Positions 21,251-30,088 of a DNA stretch of 64,000 bases are shown here, piece after piece (the first letter of the stretch is position 1; each line of letters begins with the position of its first letter). This DNA is from Hofstenia miamia. Taxonomy: Eukaryota; Xenacoelomorpha; Acoela. The notes under the pieces are model-generated. The model worked only from the letters and a program-made list of their open reading frames with translations, did no database searches and had not been told where the DNA came from. The DNA is taken from the NCBI GenBank assembly GCA_004352715.1, contig SCFE01000036.1, positions 1,387,781 to 1,451,780 of the forward strand. Direction: 5' to 3'. A program made the translations under genes and the position numbers.

Positions 21251-22041
21251 CAAATCCGAACATGAATAAATGTTCAAGGGATCTAACATTAGTTTGTGCC
21301 CGTTTTGATTAGATGGGTACAAATGTGAAATCTATCAAAGTAAAGCTCGTATATTTCATTAAAAACTTTTTAATGGAGGTAAAAATTCAGGAGACAATAG
21401 TGAGACTGATTACATGCTATAAATTAATGTCAAAGTCAAGTTCTTATTATTAGATTTGTTCCTCAAAATCTAAATTTTGTAGCCCTCAAAAGTTTCGAGA
21501 CTGTGAAATTTGCAAATTAATGTAGGTGAAAAGTCAACATAAAGAAAGAAGAATATAAAATAAATAAAGTATTTACTTGTAAATTCCTAATTGTGGAAAA
21601 TCTTAAGTAAAACAGTAAAATTTTATTCAGCGGTTGAAAATAAGTTAAGATAAATATTATAGAAAGTTGCACAATGGTCGATTTTTTCAAGCTGGGTTAG
21701 TCGTTAGTATGTACTTGTTAGCCGCGACACCGATAAACGAAAAAATAGCTGGTTTTGGCCGGCACATGTATACACAATTTTTCTCAATATATTTGCTAAC
21801 AGATATTGCAAAAGCTTTAATCTTAAAGATTTAATTTCACTGTAATGTATTTATGGCTAAAATTTGAAATGCCGTTAGATTTAATAAAAACATAAGTTAA
21901 AATTATTGATAAAAAGTTTATTAAAGTATTTATGTTTGCAAAATGCGACAGGAAGAATACATTTCTGGCGGATAAAAACTTTGTAATTTGCTAAAACTCA
22001 GGCAGTTGGTCTGGCCGAGTATATGTGCAACTCTGATGTCA
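21251..22041. other. Intronic stretch, nothing recognised
   Basis: AT-rich with short GC patches near 21720-21770. No gene seen. Confidence 0.4.
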
Positions 22042-22257
22042 CACTAGAACTGCCAAATGAGTCAAAATAGACTCAAATCAAAATTTTGTTTACTTGCGCA
22101 TGCATTCATTAAACACAACAGAAGGTATAGGCACCACCAAATATACTGATATAATCCATTTGAATGTGCATGGGTATTTTTTCATTCTTTTACTTAATGT
22201 CCTACTTTGAAATGCTGCACGAAAAAAAAAACTTAAGGAGTAATGGCATTTCTAGAG
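22042..22257. mobile_element. Possible piggyBac-type MITE
   Basis: The left end CACTAGAACTGCCA and the right end, reverse-complemented, CTCTAGAAATGCCA resemble the CACTAGAA-type termini seen at 14543 and 26351. The flank on the right is TTGA and on the left GTCA rather than TTAA, so either the target sites have mutated or the call is wrong. Confidence 0.4.
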
Positions 22258-22334
22258 TTGAGTAACTATTGAAAGAAGATTTCTTCATTTTTATTGTCCG
22301 CATGACATCAAATTAATATCAAGGTGTTCAGCTT

Positions 22335-22726
22335 CAAAGCTGGAACCGGGCCCGAGCTTAGAATTATTGGAAAGCACCCACGCCGGGCCCAGGGCTGAAA
22401 AATTTAACACTCGGGCCGAAATTTATCATGTTTGAAATTAAGTGTATGTTCATTAATTGAATAAGATGATAAGTTGAATTCAATTCATCAATTCATGTGA
22501 AGGCTTATTAGAATAATAACTTGAATAAACATAAATAGTACTTACAAGAGTAAATATGTAGATGAAGTGAGATCTCAAATGAAATATGATAATAATGCAC
22601 GTTGAATACATGTACATGTAGAACATTCAAGAAAAATGTATTAAACGATAAATCTTGTCACCCGGGCCTGATTTTTTCGTGTTTATGCAGGCCGGGCAGA
22701 AAAAAACCGGTCCGGTTCCAACTCTA
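22335..22726. mobile_element. hAT-type MITE with GC-rich ends
   Basis: The left end (CAAAGCTGGAACCGG) and the right end in reverse complement (TAGAGTTGGAACCGG) share GTTGGAACCGG-type inverted repeats. The flanks TTCAGCTT (22327-22334) and GTCAGCTA (22727-22734) share six central bases, as for an aged 8-bp duplication. The subterminal GGGCCCG/CCCGGGC words stand out in this AT-rich genome. No coding capacity. Confidence 0.65.
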
Positions 22727-22988
22727 GTCAGCTAATCATTTACTATCGCCCTGCCAAATTTTAGCGTTATTGTCGTCTTGGAATAAATTTTTTAAAATTA
22801 TGTTCACTGAAATCATTTTGCTGCTCTAAAAATGCGAAAAAATCCTGTCTAGATAGTTTTGAGACAATTTACTGCTTATTATTGTTAGTTAAAGTTCATA
22901 GAAGTTTCTGTTACATTTCATTGATTGACTATATTCATTGTTGTTCTTAATAGATTAAATTCCAAAAAACATGTAATTGAAAACTTAC

Positions 22989-23800
22989 GCACTATAAATG
23001 CTTTCTCTTGGATTTCTGACAATGTGCAATATTTTTAAATTGCGTATATGGGATATTAAATCGTTAATGATTTCAGCATTCTGGATTCTTGATTCCTTAA
23101 TCATCACTCCAGAAAAATGGGAACAAAAACTGTGTAATCTTCTAAAATTGTAACCATGAGTATCAAAAAACTCTTTTAAGGCATCACTTGAATTTGCCAA
23201 GGATTGAATTTCGTCCGCATGTCTCTTCACAATAGAAGGCCTAACATAAGCAAATGGCTTTCGTTCTAAGTAATCTAGATACGGAGTATATATGAAACTG
23301 CAGTCATACCACTGGCTAAGTATATCATAAACTTTTGGAAATGGCAGTAAATTTATATATTTTTGTCTAGAAAAGCTAACGCGTCCATGATGCATGATGT
23401 GGAAAAGGTTTAAAGGCTCATACATGTAAAACAGTTTTGAAGTGGATTGCAATAAGTCTCCAACAAAAGAGCCACCAGATTTTTCATTTGAATATATAAG
23501 AATTTTCAATCTTCCACTATCACTTTCTTCTTTAACGTCAACTTTTTTAGTGTGCGCAGATGTAGGGGTTGAGGGGAAATTCTTCATTTGAAGCTTGGAA
23601 ATATTGAGTTCCGGCATAGCTGATATTTTATCAAAAGCTATTATTATTTCCTCTTGCTCAATCAATGTAAATTCATCCCTGTTGTGAGTAAATTTGATGT
23701 GAAGCTTAAACAAGAGGAGTCTGGGTAAAATCTTTAACGAAATCAACACTATAAGAACAATATTTGCAAACATAATTACATGGTTTGCTTTGAATCGCAT
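22989..23800 (-). CDS. Carbohydrate sulfotransferase, first coding exon
   Basis: This exon encodes the N-terminal 270 residues of a type II Golgi membrane sulfotransferase, which would transfer sulfate from PAPS to sugar residues of glycans. Residues 7-33 are a hydrophobic signal-anchor after a short basic tail. Residues 104-113 (YSNEKSGGSF) are the 5'-phosphosulfate-binding loop, comparable to RSGSSF in CHST1-7. LFYMYEPLN follows at 123-131. Residues 258-267 (LHIVRNPRES) are the 3'-phosphate-binding motif, in the place of RDPRA. The exon ends at a good donor (GTAAGT, 22983-22988 on the minus strand) with two bases of a split codon. The last exon at 11902-12248 supplies the C-terminus; a middle exon is missing from my annotation. 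I chose the ATG at 23800 because it opens the signal-anchor directly. Fine substrate specificity cannot be read from this. Confidence 0.85.
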
Positions 23801-24879
23801 TTCAACAATAATGTACTCAAAGAAGATTGCAGTGTTCCATCTGTTGAAAACTCATTTGATTAAATATTATAGTGAGAACAGATTGTAAAAATGTACTCAC
23901 ATTTGTCATAAAAATTTCTTATTCAAATATGGGTGTAATGAGTAACGATTTCTTCCTGCAAATCATTGTCTAAATCTATTCGAAATTTGTTCGCCTGTCT
24001 AATACAAATTGAGAACTGTAAATGATTTTTTTAGGAAAACTAAGAATACTTTCAAGAATTCTTACATATTAGCGTTGTTTCATCAGGTTATAATTAACTG
24101 CAGTAACATTTTTACAAAACCAACTCTTATTTAAAATACGCAAAGTTCTTTATTAATTTGAAATTCAAAACGCATTGCTTAATTATTTTTTATATCTTGA
24201 TAATATATATATATATAATTAGAAAATAATTGATAACCTGTGAAGATTAGTTTTATGTATTAGCAAGCGTACGTACAGTTAGCTTCGGTTTTTTAGTAAA
24301 GTAATGTTTGATTGATAATTAATAGAGGTGGAAGGTTCGAAGACCTCGCACTTTCAGAGAGATTCGTTCCATATCACCTTCACACGAGTTGTCCTCAAGA
24401 AAATGGTTGGAAATTTCAAAAATAACACACATCTACTTTTTCCAAACAGTGCACGTAAATTGACCCAAATGCAGTGAATGCAAGATATTTTTTAAACAGT
24501 GTGTTGAAAAAAAATATATTTTAAATTTTTCAATTTAAGTGCACAGATTATTTTATAAGTCTCTAACATGTCCAACTTAGGTCTAGCAATCGCAAAAATT
24601 AAAAAATGTTTTTTGGCAAAGATCAAAAAATAAAGCGAATTGGCATTAATGAACTTTGGCCTTCAACCTGAATTTTCTGTCCAAGTCCATCTATGCCTTA
24701 AATATATAAATACACGGTTGGTTTTAACTTTGAATGAGAAAAATTTCTTAAGTTATGAAGAGATATTGATGTTTCCCTAACGTCAATGTAAGCATTTTCT
24801 AAATTTTCTCTGAAAATAATGCCATATTAAACAATTTTATGCATGCATATTTCTATACTCTTTAAATGATGATCCTCAA
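23801..24879. other. Upstream region of the sulfotransferase, no gene seen
   Basis: It holds the presumed promoter/5' UTR of the sulfotransferase, a short TA run at about 24202-24219, and no convincing reading frame. A repeated word GCAAGCGTACGTAC near 24263 has no partner that I can find. Confidence 0.4.
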
Positions 24880-25240
24880 GCCACCTCCCTCTGTACACTT
24901 ACCTCTGATCAGATCATTGTTACACACTTTCCTAATTCAAGCTCCACCCGGACTCTCTATTTTTGTTCTCCAATATTTCCGCTTGTTTCTGCAGCATCTT
25001 CCCTGAAATAGCTTACATTTCATGTCATTCATTTACCATTAGGTGACGTACTACTCTACTGTTCATCTTCAACGTATGCCCTATGTCGGCCTCCTTTGGC
25101 CTTTCCGTGATTGGGAATAAGCTAACTACAAACAGTAATGGTGCCAATCTATCTGTCTGTGACTTTCCTTTCGCTCTCCGATCAAGGAAAACCTCTTCGA
25201 AATAATATACACAGGCCATACTAATTTAACCCTTATTATC
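24880..25240 (-). pseudogene. Reverse-transcriptase fragment, minus strand
   Basis: The frame 25025-25219 includes KGKSQTDRLAPLLFVVSLFP, which matches the RGIFQGDSLSPLLFVISL block of a LINE-type RT with several substitutions. It is followed by a degraded (..NHLLYMDD-like) VRHLMVNE. No flanking domains are visible. Confidence 0.5.
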
Positions 25241-25539
25241 CCAGTGGAACCCTAAACACATTGTCAAAAATTTTTTCCCAAATCTATTATGAAATTCGAA
25301 TATGATCACATTTATGGGTAAATGTGCTCCCTTGTTGTAGAGAAAATTTGTTGATGTTGGAAGCAATGGAATAGGCGTCTGATTTTATCGAAAGCCTATT
25401 TAATTTAAATTATCACTGCAAAAATTATCTCCATTGGAACGCGAAGTTAAAAAGAAAATACTTTATAAGCGCTATGAATTGATTAAATCAGGAGTGGATA
25501 GGAGTGAACTAAAAATTCGTAACCTTCAACTCTTCCAAA
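25241..25539. other. No gene seen
   Basis: A mostly non-coding stretch with one short lysine-rich frame near 25436-25560. Possibly the 5' part of the LINE that follows. Confidence 0.3.
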
Positions 25540-26800
25540 ATGGATCACTTGTAGTTATTGATTGACTCTATGACATATAGTCTATGCTAATAACTTATCA
25601 CACATCATGACGTTTTTATACAGAAATATACAAAGTTTGATTCCATTAGATAAAATAATTAAATTTTTGAATCAAGCAAATTTTTTATAATTCAATTATC
25701 TGTATAACACAAACTTGGCTTGATCATATCTTCCACGGTTCAATATTTCCTGATTCTCTATTTTCAATTGCATCAGAACGTAGCCTACGTTGGCTACGAT
25801 CAGAAGCAATGCGATCATCCTCTTCTAAACATGGTGGTTGCATTATCCTTGTTAAAAATGATATAATTCTTACTCAATTAAAAGTCAATAATAATGTAAA
25901 TTTTGGATGTGCAAATATTATTAACTTAAGCCCTGCTTTTCTTCTTATAATCTGCATCTACATTCCTCTACATTCAAGCTATTATCATCATCAATGCCAT
26001 GAAGGTTGTTCATATATTTCATCTTGCTCAGAGTCATATCGTGTTTTTATAAGGTCCTTAAGCAATACAATTATAGAAGATAAAATATGCATTAATGGTG
26101 ACTTCAACCTTACAAATCTTGATTTAGAAACTGGAATTTCTAGTAATGATTATGAGCAAGAAATTATGGATCTACTACTAAATCAGAAGCTTTATCAAAA
26201 AGTTACTTTTCCTACTCACTCTCGATCTTGTTTTCATAAATGACAATTGCTTTGAAACAAAATTATTTACTCCTGCGTCTGACAATTTCTCTGATCATGG
26301 TATAATTAACATTGACTTCAATTTTAATTTTTTGCAGATCTTTCCTTTAACACTAGAAGTACCATTACTACTTAAGATTCATTTTACATGTAGCATTTTA
26401 ATTAAGAAATTATGAAAAAGAATGAAAAAATATTTTACTTATGGAGATTCAAATAGATTATCAATATTTTTGGAGGTGTATATACCTGCTGGTGTTTTTA
26501 ATGAATGCATACGCAAGTAAACGAAATTGTAATTTGTCACAATTTTGACCCACTTGGTACTTCTAGTGTTAATCATATATGTCGTTTTGTTAATTTTCTT
26601 CAAAGAACAACTAACATTAATATATTTTATGGTGCTTCGATTTTTTAGTCGATACTGTTTGAATATGCGTTTGAACATTTCAACCTTAAATTTAATGAAA
26701 ACTATCAATGTTCAACATTTTTCATTTGTTTTTGCTCGCATGTGTCTATAATTTAAATTGCGTTTTTAGTTTAAATTTATAGTGCCATTGTTATCGTAAG
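25540..26800 (+). pseudogene. LINE endonuclease-domain fragment, interrupted by a piggyBac MITE
   Basis: The frame 25809-26243 carries SSKHGGCIILVKNDI, LLIICIYIPLHSS and CINGDFNLTNLD (the GDFN catalytic motif), then FPTHSRS. After a frameshift FSDHGIINIDF gives the SDH motif. The reading is interrupted by the MITE at 26351-26568 and resumes with NHICRFVNFLQRTTN. It resembles the endonuclease of the LINE at the right end of the window (63010-63555). Confidence 0.75.
26351..26568. mobile_element. piggyBac-type MITE
   Basis: Perfect inverted ends CACTAGAAGTACCA and flanking TTAA on both sides (26347-26350 and 26569-26572) define a 218-bp non-coding element. The CACTAGAA terminus is shared with the piggyBac derivative at 14543-15935, so a related transposase could have moved both. 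Confidence 0.9.
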
Positions 26801-27153
26801 AAATCATTTTATTATTATTATTAAAAATTATTTATATGCCTTTGGTGAACAAATTTTAAAAAACAATGAGGAGACAATTCTCTATACTGTGGTGCTTTCA
26901 GATTTTAGTTATCTTATTAGAAACTTCTAAAGTTTGTATAAAAATATAGAATACTTTTGGTTAATATTAGTATTTGAATTTTATTATAAATGAAAATTTT
27001 CAAACCAGGCAATAGAATAGGCTTTATATTGTGTTTAAAATGACGCTTGTAAATTAATAATAAATCATGCAAGAATGATAAAACATGTTGTTACTAAAAA
27101 ATATGGGAAACGACAAAAACTGATGTGTAAGTGTTATTGTATAGAAGTTCACA
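26801..27153. promoter_or_regulatory. Upstream region of the short CFAP58 paralog
   Basis: AT-rich. At 27104-27116 it holds TGGGAAACGACAA, 50 bp before the start codon. A near-identical word precedes the full-length paralog (30018-30030), so it is a candidate shared promoter element. Its GGAAAC core resembles one half of an RFX X-box but a full X-box is not present. Confidence 0.35.
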
Positions 27154-28185
27154 ATGTCTAGAAATAACACTAATTCCTCAAAATGGGAAGATATGGCCTT
27201 CAAAATGTCAATTGAAAAATCCGCTATCAGCACTTTTTACACTAGAAATAATATTCCTCACGATATCAACGCGGTGATAAGCAGTGCTAACACAAGTAAT
27301 TATAAAGTCACCGCAAACCTCTTAGGTGAAGAGGATTTTACAGATAGCGATTTCGATATTAGCAAAATTGAAAGCATGCTAAAAGATGTTGAAGAACAAA
27401 GGAATGTCATACGAGAAGAAACCAAAGAAATAATGTCGAAAATTGGCGAAATAAACCATAGCTTCTGTTCCTTTGAAGACAATGTTTTAGAGGCGATGAT
27501 GAGAGATTTTGAAACTGAGGTGCTTCCTGTTATAGAAGAAAATCCTGATTTAGAAAGATTGGTTTTCCACTTCATAAAACTTCGAGATGCCCTAATCCAG
27601 TACCATAGAAATGAAAAACAAATAGTCGAATGTTGCAAAGAATTGCAAAAGGAGCATTCTCATATGATGGTAAAGTTTAAAGGTATGTTTCGGTTGAGTA
27701 TCCATGACCGGCAGGCATTGGTGCAAATCAATTCAAAGTTTGTCCAAGTTAGAGAGCAATTAGAAAGTACTCAGCAATCTAAAAATGAAAAAATTAAAAC
27801 TATTGAAGATTTGAAAGAAGTTCTTAAAGAGAAAGAGACAATAGATAAGATTAAGACCACACAAATTTGTGATCTTAAAAAAGAAATATCTAATCATATT
27901 TCATTAATACAATCTTTGAAAAAATATGTAGATTTTAAATCGTTACCAACGTTTATTAAGAGAAAGCTGATTAGTTATGATGATGAGAAGTTGGATAAAA
28001 ATTTATTTATAGCTTCATCATCTTCTGATAAAAATGAACAGTTCCAACCAAACCTAGACTTCACTAAGTACAACAAGATAAACAAAAAGGAATTGAATGA
28101 TTGGGCATTGAAAATTTTGACACTTACAAGACAAGATGAAGATGAGTTGTTATTTGATATGAATAAAAGAGAGGGGCAGAATTGA
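27154..28185 (+). CDS. CFAP58-like coiled-coil protein, short paralog
   Basis: A single uninterrupted frame of 343 residues starts MSRNNTNSSKWEDMAFKMSI. It parallels the first ~290 residues of the gene at 30089 along its length, including the block MMRDFETEVLPVIEENPDLE and the HDRQALVQINSKF segment that corresponds to the N-terminal region of CFAP58. After about residue 285 the similarity ends, and a unique tail (FIASSSSDKNEQFQPNLDFT...) replaces the long coiled coil and the C-terminal conserved box. CFAP58 is an axonemal, flagellar assembly protein. Whether this shortened version still binds a ciliary partner is unknown. The frame is intact, so I treat it as a gene rather than a pseudogene. 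An AATAAA overlaps the stop region at about 28185-28190. Confidence 0.75.
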   Translation: MSRNNTNSSKWEDMAFKMSIEKSAISTFYTRNNIPHDINAVISSANTSNYKVTANLLGEEDFTDSDFDISKIESMLKDVEEQRNVIREETKEIMSKIGEINHSFCSFEDNVLEAMMRDFETEVLPVIEENPDLERLVFHFIKLRDALIQYHRNEKQIVECCKELQKEHSHMMVKFKGMFRLSIHDRQALVQINSKFVQVREQLESTQQSKNEKIKTIEDLKEVLKEKETIDKIKTTQICDLKKEISNHISLIQSLKKYVDFKSLPTFIKRKLISYDDEKLDKNLFIASSSSDKNEQFQPNLDFTKYNKINKKELNDWALKILTLTRQDEDELLFDMNKREGQN

Positions 28186-30017
28186 ATAAATACTAACTCA
28201 CTCACAATACTGAGTTTTATATTATTTGTTATTACTAATACGAAATTAATCCATACAATATCTTGTAAATCAAATTGAAGTAAAAAGTTGAATAAATCCA
28301 AATTTATGATTTTGTTTATCTAATGTGAATTCAAGACATGCAACACATAAATTGATTCAACGATTTTCATTTCAAAAAGCTAGGAGGACATTATAATTAG
28401 CAATGCTAATGCAACTAGCCTGACTGATCTGTCCATTGTGATTTTAATGTACCAAACTGTATTGTACTTATTTTCAAGCAATTTTTTCCTATTAAAAAAT
28501 TTGGGAACCCTGGAATTGGGATACGTCTATAAGTAGTTGAGTCATGAAAATTTAAAAATTATTTATAGAAACCACCACAAATTGTAAGGAATGGCTGGGT
28601 TGTTCAGGGCTAGAGAGAATAACAATCATCAAATCATATTTTATCACTCTATTATTTGATTATGTAGACTTCATTTTACTAGGTTTGAAAGTAAACCATC
28701 ATTGACAAAGTGCGGAAATTTGAAGGTCATTCAAAGAACCGTTATTTTACCCTATATTCAACAGTTCTGTCAATGATGCACATTCATCTGCTTCAAGGTG
28801 CATGCCTTAGAAATGATTGATAGATTTTGAATAAAGAATTATATTTAAAACTGTCAAATGATCAAAATTAATTCATTGAAGTTGTGAATAAGTAGTGTTA
28901 AATAAACAAATTAATCTTGATTCCTTTCAATGGTATCGTTTTACCAACCCTATCTTGTTGCTGTATATCATAGAAGGATCATCTTACCATTTACCATTTA
29001 TAAAATCGTTTCAATAATGTCCAGAAGAGTGATTTGCGTCTTTCTATCATTTCTAATGTTACCTACAATTGTGATGCTAAGCTTTTCAATGAAATCATAT
29101 ATACTTATAACCCTATTACAATTGACACATCTCAAAAGAAATTTCGTGCTGTGATACAGACGTGCGTCCTGTATTAAACATAAGTTCTGAAAGATAAAAC
29201 TTAGTTTATTTGCAAATATGTTTTTAAGGATTGTTCATAATTAACTTATAGCATAATATTTCAAAATTGTTTCAATATTGTTTGTAAATATTGCATAACA
29301 CAGAGTTATTCATGGGACACTTTTTTCGGTTTCTGATTATGCTCGACCCGAAATTTCCAGAGCAAGAATTGAGCTAAATATTGTTCTGAGTTACCATCAA
29401 GTCTTATTTGATTTGTTGGGGCTATAAATAGCCAATTTCAGCACGTTATTATAGCACTACTATATTAAAACATTCAAGCACCATCCTGATCCAAGATTTT
29501 CGAAAAATATACATTTTCTCCCGATCCTGACCTGGTCTGTCCCAGTTCAAATCAAACGGTTGGCCCAGTAATATCTCTTCTATAGCATTTGCTCTATTAA
29601 GAGTATAGAGATTCAATATTCAATTCATTACTTTTTAAATTACATATAACTCAACTAAGAAAATCAATAATGTTCTAAGCGAGTTTACTTGAAAAATTAC
29701 TTATTGTAGAATGATAAATTTGTTAAATCTGAGCATGCCCAACAATTTCATGTAGTTCACCAAACAAGCTATCTATTTTCTATGTAATCGACTGAATCAG
29801 ATAAGAAAATTACCCGAAATACATCCATTACAAATGTATACAACCAATATGTCAAATTCATCAATTTACTTAAATTTACTTAGACTTTGAATTAAACAGT
29901 GATAAAAAATAAAGTTTCATTGCAATATTTTTTTGGTTAACCACTGGAATGTCATAAGATCCAAGAAATATAAACTGATTCAACCCCCACACCAGTGTAT
30001 TTGAATGTGAGAATTTG
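28186..30017. other. Intergenic stretch between the CFAP58 paralogs
   Basis: About 1.8 kb without a supported gene. I find no remnant of the C-terminal half of CFAP58 after the short paralog, so the truncation is not a simple recent stop. A GC-richer patch near 29330-29570 could be an old transposon. Confidence 0.4.
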
Positions 30018-30030
30018 TGGGAAACGGCAA
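30018..30030 (+). promoter_or_regulatory. Upstream motif shared by the two CFAP58 paralogs
   Basis: GTGGGAAACGGCAA lies about 70 bp before the ATG at 30089 and matches 27104-27116 upstream of the short paralog with one change in the overlap. GTTCACA also recurs between the motif and the start in both. Role inferred only from conservation. Confidence 0.35.
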
Positions 30031-30088
30031 TGTGAATTTAGAAATAGTTTTATTAAGATTGTTCACACATAAATGAATGCATATCTAA

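Noticed and set aside
30018-30030. Motif before CFAP58 as a full X-box
   Set aside because: Only the GGAAAC half fits; the left half does not match RYYNYY at any allowed spacing.
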